Source of the DNA: Gnetum montanum
Lineage: Eukaryota > Streptophyta > Gnetopsida > Gnetales > Gnetaceae
NCBI GenBank assembly: GCA_015680685.1
Contig: MNCI01034636.1
Location: 1,264,563 to 1,316,155 of the forward strand
Reading direction: 5' to 3'
Length of the DNA: 51,593 nt
Shown: positions 9,595-20,560 of the stretch, one piece after another
How positions within the stretch are numbered: the first letter of the stretch is position 1
Layout of the letters: every line of letters begins with the position of its first letter
Notes under the pieces: model-generated
Databases searched by the model: none
The model's input: the letters and a program-made list of their open reading frames with translations, nothing else
What the model was told of the DNA's origin: nothing
Program-made: the position numbers and the translations under genes

Positions 9595-10344
9595 TGATGA
9601 GTGGTGAGGTACCCCTACACTCAACCATACGAGTACGAGCATTTCATGCATGATCCAGTTGAACTCCACAGATGGGCTAATTTGTTGTATCTAGATAGTT
9701 ACTCGTTGATCACAGTTCACTATCTTCCCACCTAGACTAGCATTTGCTTTGTCACGTATGGTTTAGTCTAGAGTGAGGTGTATGATGTGGTCCTAGACTA
9801 GTGCTACTCCTAGAGGGAATGGAAAATAACTTTAATTAAGCTAGGAGGAAACGAGAGAGAGAATTAGCTAATAGGACATAGAGGGAGAGAATCTAAACTA
9901 GCCTAAGTGTGGTGAGCATCTGTTCCTTAATCACTCGTACACATCTTGGACCTTGTGTATGACTACTACTAGGATTACCAAGCACATATCCTAGGTACGC
10001 TACTGGGATACCATGTAGTCACACTTAAATGCTCATGATTAAGTTGTACTCATTCCATGTTTAATCACAGGGATAGGAGAGGAGGGTAAAGATATATTAA
10101 TTAAGAAAGAAATGAATAAAAATTAAATAATTAAACTAAGTAAATGTTTTAATGATGAAGTAATCTTGATCTTTTTTTCTGATCATGTGCGTGTCCAAGT
10201 ACGTCACACTCAAATAAAGGTGTTGTACAATTATAATCATCACATTGCGAGCATGCACTGGGAGATATGGTCAAGAAGAAAAATTGACAAAAAGATCCTA
10301 CTCTAACACTAACTTCCTATTACTTTCCTGTGTGCCCAATTGTG

Positions 10345-10352
10345 TATTTATA
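10345..10352 (-). promoter_or_regulatory. TATA box of the A 3' LTR
   Basis: TATAAATA on the minus strand, immediately downstream of the GATATC array. The matching box of the A 5' LTR is at 15789-15796. Confidence 0.6.
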
Positions 10353-10565
10353 GGTTCACACAGAAACCACGATATCGTGTATCCGATATCGCTTGTCAGG
10401 CCATGATATCATGTACCTGATATTGAGGGTCCGATATCGGGGGTTTGATATCAGGACTCATCAGATATTAGGGGTCCGATATCAACACCTGGTTAACAAG
10501 GGTTTGATATCAGCACTTGGTTAGCAAGGATTAGATATCAAGGATCTGATATCAGCACCTAACAA
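10353..10565. repeat. GATATC palindrome array in the U3 of the A 3' LTR
   Basis: Nine exact GATATC sites plus two GATATT variants in about 205 bp, spaced irregularly at 14-30 bp, directly upstream of the minus-strand TATA box. Shorter versions occur in both B LTRs (four exact at 32695-32795, two exact at 23615-23682). Confidence 0.85.
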
Positions 10566-10579
10566 ACCACAATTCATCA

Positions 10580-10591
10580 TACCCCCACAAC
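10580..10591 (-). promoter_or_regulatory. Polypurine tract of element A
   Basis: GTTGTGGGGGTA on the minus strand, touching the LTR start TGATGA. The same tract precedes the 3' LTR of B (23683-23694) and, as GTTGTGAGGATA, of D (40482-40493). It primes plus-strand DNA synthesis in LTR elements. Confidence 0.7.
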
Positions 10592-11094
10592 TGAGTAATA
10601 ACTCATCCTCGAGTTAAACAAAATGACAACGAGTCCAATTGATTACACAGTGGATAGGTATTGGATTATTAACTAACTAGGAATTATTCATGCTGTAGTA
10701 TGGGATTGAACAAAATAAAATTAGGACACAGACATAGAATTACAAAACTTTGTTGGAACTCATGTGGTTCCAGTTGGCGGTGGCTTCTCCATGGGTCTCT
10801 TCCCCTTGTCTTGTGCTCCAAGCTTTGAGATTGATACCATTGAATAAGTACCTAATGTTTCTCCTCTTCTATCCAAGGATTATGATCCATCCATGCTAAT
10901 GTTCCAATGTTTGATAGAGTCAACACTTTCCATGGACACAGTAGCTGCAAGAACGCTTGATTGGCCTTGACATTCCATGCCGTAAATAGTCGTCATTCCT
11001 CTTGATAGGCTTGGGCCCTGACCTATCCACCTTTTTCTTGGCCAAATTGTGTAGTGACAAGAGGTCCCTAATGGATGCTGAATGATTGTACCTC

Positions 11095-11196
11095 CTACTC
11101 TGCATGTTCTGCATGAGGTCCTTGCTTTCTACCTCCCCCTGGGCATTCAGTTGCACCTTGAGAAGGTCCTCCTTGTTGTCCTCTTTTAGGGGCCAT
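11095..11196 (-). pseudogene. Short 3' ORF start after a splice-acceptor-like site in element A
   Basis: On the minus strand, GATTATAG is followed at once by ATG and a 33-codon frame beginning MAPKRGQQGGPSQ. Element D has the same arrangement at 39995-40093 (acceptor-like GATTGTAG, then MVSKRIPEEGPSQ). The conserved M-x-x-K-R-x4-G-P-S-Q pattern at the same place in two diverged copies suggests that a real downstream ORF, expressed from a spliced RNA, once existed. Athila elements have an env-like ORF in this position, but nothing membrane-like is seen here. An overlapping frame (complement 10920-11210) is also open for 96 codons, so the frame choice is not certain. Confidence 0.4.
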
Positions 11197-11199
11197 CTA

Positions 11200-12640
11200 T
11201 AATCACACAAAGATCAATTGTTAGTAAGGTTATTGAAAGAAGTTCAATTATTTCATACCTTACTCATTGCGTTTAATAAATATTGAATTCTTTACTTAGT
11301 GTGATTTTAGAGTTAGAAAATTTTTTTTCAAGGTAGTTGCCCTAAAAGTTTAATGTCTGACTTAACTTGTTTAGGTGACATGTAAAAGGACATGTAATGG
11401 TTTTGAGGAATGTTTGATAAAATAATGATAAAGGAAAGAATAGATTTGGTAATGAAGTACTTGGAGGGTATAAAATGATGTGGTGGTATGCAACAAGTAC
11501 AAATTACAAAAGTCACACAAGTGGATCCTCCCCAAAGTAGGTTCCTACCTATAATGCCCTTACGTAAACACACCTTAAAATGTTTGTAGGCACTAGAAGG
11601 GTTAAATGTAATCCACACCAGTTCCACAAAACACACACATGTAGATACCACCATGATGAGGTATGAATTCAATGCTACACAAGATATGAGTCACAAATAC
11701 ATGAACAGCGAGATGAGGCGAATTGTAGAAGGGATTGTAGAGATTGGGACATGAGGTAACTAGCCCAGGGCATAATGAGTCTTGAGTGTAGGACATGATT
11801 AATGTGTCATTAACCCATTGCTCCAAAATTAAGACCAATTCCATTCCTTCAATCAGCGACATCACATTGTTTCATCCCATGGTGGACATTCATAAGAGCA
11901 CCATGATAGCAAGGTGTATGATCACTTGGCGTTTTATGCAAGGGAGTGATTGGAAATTTTCGGCACACTTATCTTGATCTTTTTGTCACTTTCTGCTTGG
12001 CCGCTTCGGCACACTTTTTTCTCTGTTTTTTTGTTTTTTTTTTAATGCTTAATTTAGAGAATTCGCCTACCTTCAGGGATGGATGCATGTCTTTCCAGTG
12101 GGACCCCGTAGAATAACATTGGGTTTCTTTTATTGAGTGCCTTTATTACTCTTACTCCCATTTTTTGTTAGATCTACAAGGATCTTAGTACAACTAGGCT
12201 GCATGATAACTCCTACAAATGTCACCAAAGAGAATCCACAAGTCCCCTTGATGTCACACCCTGGCCATTCTTGCTTAGTCCATCCTTCTTCGATCTGGGC
12301 ATAACGAGCACAAAATAACTTTAAGTTTTAATGATGTCAAGAACATCGTCACACTTAGAGTAGAGCCTCTTATTAATAGAATGGTTGAATGCATGTGGTG
12401 GGCTCACTATCCAAATAATTAGTCACATGAGACTTGATAGCATAGAACAACACCTCAACCTACAAGTCACATAAGTGTTTTATTCATAGATGAGATTACT
12501 CATAAAAAGATAAAAAGACAAAACAATAAATAAAAAGATAAAACAACGAATAAAAAGATAAAACAATAAATTGAAAGATGAAAAATTGGAAAATAAAAAA
12601 TTAAAATTAAAGAAAAGGGAAAACATTTATTAATTCTTCT
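11200..12640 (-). other. Non-coding 3' region of element A in place of pol
   Basis: No pol motifs. It contains blocks shared with D and B: CTTTGGGGAGGATCCACTT (complement near 11515-11535; compare 39030-39055 in D and 24455-24475 in B) and GTGACATCAAGGGGACTTG (complement near 12240-12262; compare 38307-38330, 25150-25170 and 51448-51470). A T-rich tandem tract of TTTTATCTTTTTATT units lies at about 12480-12620 on the minus strand. Confidence 0.55.
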
Positions 12641-12756
12641 TGTTAGAATGGAGGATATTCCTCATAATTAAACTTTTGATCATAGCTAGAATTAATAAAT
12701 GGAAGGGTTGGATCCATGCATTTCAGAAATATTGGGACCTAGTCATATCCAAACCA

Positions 12757-14930
12757 CTAGGTGTCTTTTGATGTCATGGTTGGAATGTACCCAAATTGGG
12801 GTGCACACACTGTATTAAAGTTGACATAGTGGGGAAAGTTAGAAGATGAGGTTAATTGATAAGGAGTTGACCCACTATGGCACCTATGACTGTAAGATGG
12901 TATGCAAGGATTGGTATGTCTTCCTACGTGGCTATATTCATTAGGCCCCATAGTTGTTGGAGTTTTGATCGATGGCCATGATAAGGTAACACGAGGTGTT
13001 GGGTTCAAGGAAAAAGATGCACCGCAATGTTGGACTTGTGCTGAGTTGGAAAATGCAGTGGTCTCGGAACTGTGTTGTCCCTTCCTACGGTCATGTCTAA
13101 AGAAGGGATGCCTTTGATGTTGTGGAGGGCTTTCACTGTTGTTGATAGTAGAAGCACAAGTAACGTTCATGGGTTGATGCTATGGTGCAAATCCCTTAGG
13201 TATAGTTAGTGGCAATGTAGAAGAAGGTGAAGAATGAGAATGTTGAAATTGAGGAGAAGTGTAAGGTACCCAAGGCGGTGGTCCTGTTGGCAAGGATATG
13301 TGTTGATGGTATTGAGGAGAATGATAATAATGTGGTGAGATAGAGGATGTTGACCCGGTTGGAAAAACAGGATGTTGGACTTGATAAGCACTTGGGTTCA
13401 GATGATAGGAAGGGTGTAACCAGTTTAGGGATGGCTTCCCCCATGACTGGGATTTTTTCCACTGTGATTGAACATAGTATTTTTGTACAAACTTTGGATG
13501 TAACATTCTTCCCAAATGTTCATGTAAATGTGACAAGATTGGGCATTGACCTTTGGGGTGATTGTACAGGAAAATGTTACATTGATACATATTATTGGCA
13601 GTTAAGTTCTTATTCTCTTCTACCCTTCTTTCTGATTGTCTAGTGGTATTTTGTCATGTTTCTTTGTTTGTCATGGCTCTACCTCCAATAATATTGGCAT
13701 ATTCTTCACATTTTTCATGTATCCACTCCATCATATTATTGATCTTTTCCTCAATTCTGTCTAGTGATTGTAATATTGGCAAAGATGGTTCCACCTCCTT
13801 GAGGTGAGTTGATTTTTCCTCTTCTTGATTATGGACCTTTGTAAGGTTGAGATTTTGGTCTTGTTGAGATTTTTCAACATTCTCCCATTTAGCCATTTCT
13901 CCTTCTTCTTTTGCTAGCCACTTAATAAGCTCTTGGAATTAATGGGTTCATAGTTCATATAGTTGACCTGGGGCATATATCCCTAAGGTTTCCCTTGTTT
14001 CATTATGGAGCCCATCTATGATATGGTACACTAGCCTCTCCTCGAAGAACCCATGGCCTAGGCAATTGTTTAATAGTGCATAATATCTTTCTAAGGCCAT
14101 GTCCAAGGGTTCATGTTGTGCTTGTTTCCATTCTTGGATTTATCTCCTCAAGGCTGACACTCTTGCATAGGTTTGATATCTTTCATTGAAGAGTTCTACC
14201 ATTTTTGGCCAACATCGAATTGATTTTGGTTTTAAAGACATGTACCACACTTTTTCTTAGCCAATGAGTGTCATAGGAAAGAGCTTAAGTTTTTGCCACC
14301 CATTATCAATATTATTCCATACACAGGCATCATAGAAGGCTTGTATATGCTATTGCGGATCTAAATCATAGCCTCTTGTGAACTTGAAAAAGTTGTTTAA
14401 ATCAAGCTTGGGTAGATGGCTTTCTTTGCGAAAAACCTCTTGTATAGGCATTAGGCTCTTAATGGCTAGCAGGGGTTCATTGTCACTAAGTAGGTTGTGA
14501 GTTTGCGAGTTGAGATGATGTTGTTCTTGTTCATATTGGCGTTCTTGATTTTCTTCGTGAGCTCGATTTTAGTTCTACATAGATCCCTTGAAAGATAGTC
14601 ATCCATGTCACGATCTAACATTGAAGGAGTAGAGGAAGAGAAAGAACTAAAAAACTTGTCCTGACTTTTGTAAGTTTTCCAATCATCCCCTAATAGATTC
14701 TTGTTAGTTATTGAGAAGGTCCTAGGCCTTTTGGGCCTCCTCATTCTATGGGTTGTCCCATCCTTACTAGAGGTATCATATTTGGTTGATAAGAATCCTT
14801 GAGTATCATTGGGATACTCATGAACATATGGAATTCCTACATAAAGTTGAGTACTCCAAAATCCTTCATTAGTTCTCCAATGAATTGCCTCGCTAGATGT
14901 TTCATTATTTCTATCTTGTGAAAGAGACAT
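12757..14930 (-). pseudogene. gag of element A
   Basis: Starts at MSLSQDRNNETSSEA (complement of 14930), about 110 bp inside the primer site. A basic stretch (MRRPKRPRTF) lies near 14740. The capsid core is at about 14430-14030, with AFYDACVWNNIDN, WYMSLKPKSI, MVELFNERYQTYARVSALRR and LDMALERYYALLNNCLGHG, colinear with gag of B, C and D. A Cys-His motif CNIFLYNHPKGQCP lies near 13580-13525. The C-terminal part is Pro/His/Ser-rich to about 12757. A few stops and shifts break it (for example near 14360, 14290 and 13940). It would form the particle shell; in the absence of pol it would depend on a helper. Confidence 0.75.
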
Positions 14931-15017
14931 TGTTGTGAATTGTGTGTGACTTAACTAAATTTAATTAATACCTTGTTACAACGATCTTATATGATATAAC
15001 TAATCTAGATAACTAGC

Positions 15018-15040
15018 ACCATCCCTGACAATGACGCCAA
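15018..15040 (-). promoter_or_regulatory. Primer-binding site of element A (tRNA-Asp type)
   Basis: On the minus strand, TTGGCGTCATTGTCAGGGAT directly follows the LTR end CTCATCA. It matches the complement of the 3' end of plant tRNA-Asp (TGGCGCCGTTGCCGGGGA) apart from C/T or G/A differences. The Athila group uses this primer. Confidence 0.75.
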
Positions 15041-15848
15041 TGATGAGTGGCAAGGTACCCCTACACTTAACCATATGAATACGAGTGTTTCACGCACGAT
15101 CTGGTCGAACTCCACAGACAAGCTAGTTGTGGTATCTAGATAGTTGCTCATTGATTGTAGTTCGTTGTCTTCCCACTTGGACTAGTATTTGCTTTGTCAT
15201 GTATGGTTTAGTCTAGAGTGAGGTGTATGATGTGGTCCTAGACTAGTGCTACTCCTAGACAAAATGGAAAATAACTTTAATTAAGCTAGGAGGAAAAGGG
15301 AGAGAGAGTTAGCTAATAGGACATAGGGGAAGAGAATCTAAGCTAGCCTAAGTGCGATGAGTATCTATTCCTTAATCATCCGTACACATCTTGGACCTCG
15401 TGTACAACTACTACTGGGATTACCAAGCACATATCCTAGGTACACTACTAGGACATTTGTAGTCACACTTAAATGCTTGTGATTAAGTTGTACTCATTCC
15501 GCATTTAATAATATAGATAGGAGAGGAGGGTAAAGAGATATTAATTAAGAAAGCAATGAATAATAATTAAATAATTAAAGTAAGTGAATGCTACAATGAT
15601 GAAGTAATCTTGATCTTTATTTCCAGTCATGTGTGTGTCCAAGTACGTCACACTCGAATAAAGGTGTCATACAATTACAATCATCACACTATGGGCATGC
15701 ACTGGGAGAATGGGTCGAGAAGAAAAACTGACAAAACGATCCTACTCTAACACTAACTTCCTATTACTTTCCCATGTTCCCAATTGTGTATTTATAGGAT
15801 CACATAGGAACCACATTATTACATATCTGNAAAAACCATGATTCATCA
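15041..15848 (-). repeat. 5' LTR of element A (U3 array missing at an N)
   Basis: 808 bp against 985 bp for the other LTR of the element. The missing 177 bp correspond to the GATATC array, and the join carries the only N of the window (15830). TATA box on the minus strand at 15789-15796. Confidence 0.8.
15830..15830. other. Ambiguous base N at a probable assembly collapse
   Basis: A single N lies exactly where the 5' LTR of A lacks the GATATC array present in its partner LTR, which suggests a gap or collapse at a palindromic repeat. Confidence 0.7.
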
Positions 15849-17644
15849 TAATCTTAATAATAAACTTAATTAATTAACATTCTAACAATACTACAATATG
15901 GATAAGAGTTTCTTGGACTAATGTATTCTTTTCTTACCAGAGTTTCTCATAGTTGATATACCTTTTTGAAGTGTAATAAGACTTTTTGGTTGCTAATATC
16001 CATGGAAATCACTACAAAGAAATCTTATTGATTATTGGGGTTCATCTTAAATATGATAAACATTGTATATGCATAGTATAAACTTAGTTTTCCATGAAAA
16101 TCAATGGAAGGATATCTTCTAGTGTACAAGGATCATCTCAGATGTAAGATGTATCTAGTGGTGGTCTATGGCTCTTCTTGGATCATGACTTCATGATTCA
16201 TCATTAGATTGTAGTTGCCTCTTTGTTCATGGTTTGCTACAATACCAAATGTAACATTCCATTCCCAAATTCATGATAATCATGAAATATATGTAACATT
16301 CAACATTATGCATAAATAAAATAATAAAGAAAATATAGAAGAAAAATGAAAAGAATGCTTTATTAATATAGAATAATGTATCTAGGTTATGCTCTAAGGG
16401 CTTCTTATGATTATCCTTCTTTAGCATCTATCCCTTAGATAAAATCTATCATGGCCACCATGGTTAGGCCTATCATCATCCAGAAGGGATGGCTAGTCAC
16501 CTTTATGTCCCACTTCACCTAACACTTGTTACTTACCTGTACTAGCTTTGCAACTCCTTATTGATATGACCTATAATACCTAAGTATAAATATCTTAGGT
16601 TAAATTCTCAAAGATCACCTCGAGAGACATACTTATTATTACAATGCATCCTTTTAGGTCTTAGTTAGAACTTTCCATTTTAGGTCTTATTATAATAATT
16701 ATAACACTTGTTAAGAAGAGAGATTATCTTTGTTAGGACACAACACCATTTGAGATTGGAGATGTAACAATAAGTACAATAGAACATGTGTGTAATATCC
16801 ATCTATATGGAATATTTTCATTATGGAATGGTCTAAAATTAACATTTACAGCTTTTACATCCTATGGGATCCAACGTTGCATTAAGACTAATGAGTATAT
16901 TCCTAATGATTATTTAAAATAACTGAAAAAGTGTACATGTTTAAGAATGGTAGTAACAATTTAATTATCATGTTTTTCACAAACCTTAAGTCAGGATCTT
17001 TTTGTTTTTTATTATAAATATTTATTGTAAAAATTTTTGAGATAGAAATCAAGGTAAAAGCACCATTGTTTATAAAAGAAAATACTAAAGTATTTGATAG
17101 ATGAATGTGAACTAATGTGATTAATAATACTTAAAGAAAATATTATTTTTATGCAGTATCAAAATTTAATTAAAATGATGACATACATTATTATATGTGG
17201 TCATATAAATGTTGATAAATAAGAGGCATGATGAGAACACCAATCGATCCTCTAAGGTAATTCTCATGTCTTAACAGTAGTAGTATGTTATTATTTGTGA
17301 ATTAAAGTCTTTTTAAAGTTTTTCGTATCTTTTTCTATTATCAAGAAACTATGGATCCTAGTCAGTTGTAGTCTTTTCTTGTAAGTAGTTACAAGTTTCA
17401 ATCTATCATAGTTTATAATCCAAGGTTGTTTTGGTAACTTCTAAGGTTCTTTAGTGAGTTATGAGTACCTACAAGTCAGAGTAAGTCATAGTTTGAGGAA
17501 TGCAGGTTGTAGAAATTCATAATACAAGAAGAAATAGTGGATAAAAATATTTGATATCTACTAGCATGAAAGGATGTGAGTTTTTATCTAGTCATATTAT
17601 GATAATCCTAAGGGCCTACAAGCTACATGTCACTTGTAGCTTAA
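15849..17644. other. Non-coding AT-rich sequence, nothing recognised
   Basis: About 1.8 kb without open frames, LTR ends or known motifs. It separates element A from the chimeric solo LTR. Confidence 0.4.
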
Positions 17645-18819
17645 TGATGAGTGGCGAGGTACCCCTACACTCAACCATACGAATACGAGTGTTTCACGCA
17701 TGATCCGGTCGAACTCCGCAGATGGGCTAGTTGTGGTATCTAGACAGTTACTCATAGATCGTAATTCACTATCTTCCCACCTGGACTAATATTAGCTTTG
17801 TCACATATGGTTTAGTCTAGAGTGAGGTGTATGATGTGTTCCTATACTATTGCTACTCCTAGGGCTAATGGAAAATAATATCAAGTAAACTAGGAGAGAG
17901 CGAGTGAGAGAGTCTAAGCTAGCCTAAGTGCGATGAGCATCCATTCCTTAATCATCTGTACACATCTTGGACCTTGTGCACGACTACCACTAGGATTACC
18001 AAGCACATGGCCTAAGTACGCTACTGGGTTACCAAGTAGTCACACTTGAATGCTCGTGATTAAGTCGTACTCATTCCGCATTACTAGGAGATAAGGGTAG
18101 AGAGATATTAATTACAAAAGCAGTAAATAACAATAACAATTAAATAATTAAACTAAGTGAATGCTGCAATGATGAAGTAATCTCGATCTTTATTTCTGGT
18201 CATGTGCGTGTCCAAGTACGTCACACTCGAATAGGGATGTCGTACAATTACGATCATCACACTGCAGGCATGCACTGGGAGAAAAGGGTTGAGAGGACTA
18301 AGTGACTAACTTACATTAACTATTCATTAACTAGGTTCTAATTTTCCTAACACTAGTATCCGTTCCCACTTTCTGTACACATCCTGAACCAGCGCAATGC
18401 TATTGGGATTACCAAACGCTAGTCATTACTGGGTTACCAAGTGCTACATGCATGCTCGAAGTAGTCATATTGAGTGTACTTAACTAAGAGAGTCAAGGGT
18501 TGAGAAAGAGATTAATTAACTAGGAAAGCATTAAACATTCAACAATAATTAATTACTAATTAGCTTAATCTGTATGCTGCAAGGTTTATCATAAAGCTCA
18601 TCTTTATTGTCGTACACAAATGTGTGCTCAAGTACAATTTTCTTGAATAAAGATCTGTTCACTTTAAGACTCCTATTGCGAGCACATAGAAATTATTCTA
18701 ACTCTGGAATGGTAAAACTACAAGAGTTTGGCTAAGGGTATAAATCTAACTCCCTAGAACAAGGAAAGTCACCTCTTATTTATAGAAATTGAGGCAGGTC
18801 GCGATATCGTGGCTCATCA
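17645..18819 (-). mobile_element. Chimeric solo LTR (A-type and B-type halves)
   Basis: TGATGAG at 17645 and CTCATCA ending at 18819, flanked on both sides by CTTAA. From 17645 to about 18290 it matches A-type LTRs. From about 18290 to 18819 it matches B-type LTRs (TCCTAACACTAG.., TATA region CCTCTTATTTATA at 18772-18784, one GATATC). Homologous landmarks such as TACACATC..GGATTACC..GGTTACCAAG occur twice, so part of the LTR is duplicated. No internal region is present, as in solo LTRs left by LTR-LTR recombination. Confidence 0.8.
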
Positions 18820-20320
18820 CTTAAGAAAACTTCATTTTTTGATAAAAATTTCAAAGAAGACCATCCTTCACAAGATCCCAAAGGTATCTCCAAAAATTAG
18901 AAAAGGTTTAAAGTGATCCAAGAAAAAGCATAGTAGTGGAATTTATGATTGTATAAGCTTAAGAGAGAGAAAGATCATTCTTCTTAGTCATTTAACTATG
19001 GTATCATCCTCTTCATCATCTTCCTTTTATTATGAGAGTGATGCAAGGGTTTGATTTATTTAATACCTATCCTTGGGAGAAATTCCCTTGCATTTTTGCA
19101 TTGTATTCCTTTTTATTGATTAAGGATAAAGTTTTCTTTTTCATTTTTATTGTTCCATTATAAGTTATGGTGGATGTTGGTACTTGAGTAAGCTTTGATT
19201 ATAGAATTCAACCCATAATCTCATCATAATTTTTAGTGACTTTTTCTAAAGGGGTATATGTATAGTTTCATGGTCAATGACAAAGTAAGTATGAATCGAT
19301 GATAAAGAAGAAGGCTAAAGACTCCCATTGATTTTTTGAAGCTATCTCATGATACTCAATCATTAAATCACTATGCTCTTATCATTCATTCATCATCATA
19401 GCACAACATAACATATCATTATTTTTAGTTTTAAAACTCTATAAATAGTGGCTTATGCTAATTAACTCCTATCTCAATTATTTATGAATTATTCTACATT
19501 TTTAAGAATTCTTTGAAATTTAAAATCCCATCTATGAGTGTTTTCTAGTTTTACATGAGAATAGCATGGAGAACATAAGCTTCAAACTCCTTAATTTTCA
19601 TGATCTTGTACCATCAAAAGATATGCTTCTTATTTCTCATTGATTTTGGATTCTTAAAAAATGTGACTTTTGTTAAAATAAAAAATTAGTATTTTATTAT
19701 GAGAACCTATGTAAACATTAATCTTCCTAAAGTTGATATTTTATAAGCTTCACATCTTCTAGGCATAGTAGAAATAGTTCACTTAGATTAATTTTTTAAC
19801 ATGTGAAAGATCACACCCATAAGATGGAATGAAAATATTAAGGATATATGTTAAGTGGAAAAGGAAAATTTTATGGAGAAAGAGATTACACTTCATGATA
19901 AAAATGGCTACATTTAGATTCTACAAATGAGAATTACAACATAGAAATGTAGGTTGAGGAGATGCAACAAATAATTTTTAAACTAACTAGTAAAAGAGGA
20001 GATGCAACATAGAAATATCTTGAAAGAGAAAGAAGAGCTCTAAAATTTTAGTCCAACATTGAAAATTTTTTAGCTAAGAGTAGGAGTTTAAAATGGAGGA
20101 TGAGGAGGAGAATATGGTGTTGTCTAAAAAACATTATGATGGGTACGTCCATTATAGTTTATTTTATTTAGGGGTATATATTATAGTTTTTGGTTTTTCT
20201 AAAGAAAAGTAATAGTGGGTCCAACACCTCCCCCCTTAAGGAAAGGTAATAGTTACAATCAATAGAATTTATTTGTGTTATTTTATTATATGAAGGATTC
20301 TTGTATTTTTATTTGGAAGG
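18820..20320. other. Non-coding AT-rich sequence, nothing recognised
   Basis: No coding frame or repeat end was recognised. Long A/T runs and scattered stops in all frames. Confidence 0.4.
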
Positions 20321-20324
20321 AGGT

Positions 20325-20560
20325 TGTTGGAACTCAAAATAAGTAAAACATAGGTATACCTTAAGATTTATAGAAGTTTATGGAGGGGGTGGGGGGAGGC
20401 AAGGGGAGGGGGGCATTGGAACCCAAAATAAGTGAAACATAGGCACACCCCAAGATTTATAAAAGTTTATAACTTAGTGCTACCTAGTAGAATATAGCTT
20501 GTGACCTCGGGTTACCAGTCCAAGAACTATGCAACTTGGATAACACCTCTTTATTCTTTG
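20325..20560 (-). mobile_element. SINE-like copy with a local duplication
   Basis: The minus strand reads TTCTTGGACTGGTAACCCGAGGTCACAAGC.. then TTCTACTAGGTAGCACTAAGTTATAA, matching the plus-strand segment 8640-8710. On the plus strand, the segment TTGGAACTCAAAATAAGTAAAACATAG at about 20328 is repeated at about 20414 with few changes, giving a tandem duplication of roughly 85 bp on either side of a G-rich run. Confidence 0.45.
20383..20414 (+). repeat. G-run tract with G-quadruplex potential
   Basis: Four or more runs of at least four G separated by one to six bases (GGGGGTGGGGGGAGGCAAGG followed by GGAGGGGGG). A second G-rich tract is at about 21247-21300. Confidence 0.6.

Larger units (their letters stand above)
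9595..10579 (-). repeat. 3' LTR of element A
   Basis: 985 bp, TGATGAG..TTCATCA on the plus strand. It holds GGTACC close to the outer end, a TATA box (minus) at 10345-10352, and the GATATC array between that box and the inner end. It is similar over its length to 15041-15848 and to the A-type half of 17645-18819. Confidence 0.85.
9595..15848 (-). mobile_element. Element A: non-autonomous, gag-only Athila-like LTR retrotransposon
   Basis: Two LTRs in the same orientation (9595-10579 and 15041-15848) enclose, on the minus strand, a primer site, gag, a T-rich tract, a long non-coding 3' region and a polypurine tract. No protease, RT, RNase H or integrase sequence was seen between gag and the 3' LTR. 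Structure and 3' region match element D. The flanking five bases are GAATT (left) and TAATC (right), so a target duplication is at best decayed. Confidence 0.8.

Noticed and set aside
10353-10565. Telomere- or satellite-type array
   Set aside because: GATATC spacing is irregular, and the array is confined to the U3 of one LTR family.
11328-11865. Two overlapping minus-strand frames with hydrophobic segments (possible env-like protein)
   Set aside because: The corresponding part of D is closed by stops, and the DNA blocks shared there look like non-coding signals. No signal peptide plus transmembrane architecture could be supported.
13180-13590. Pro/His/Ser-rich frame as a separate gene
   Set aside because: It begins with the gag Cys-His motif and continues the gag frame of element A, so it is the gag C-terminus.
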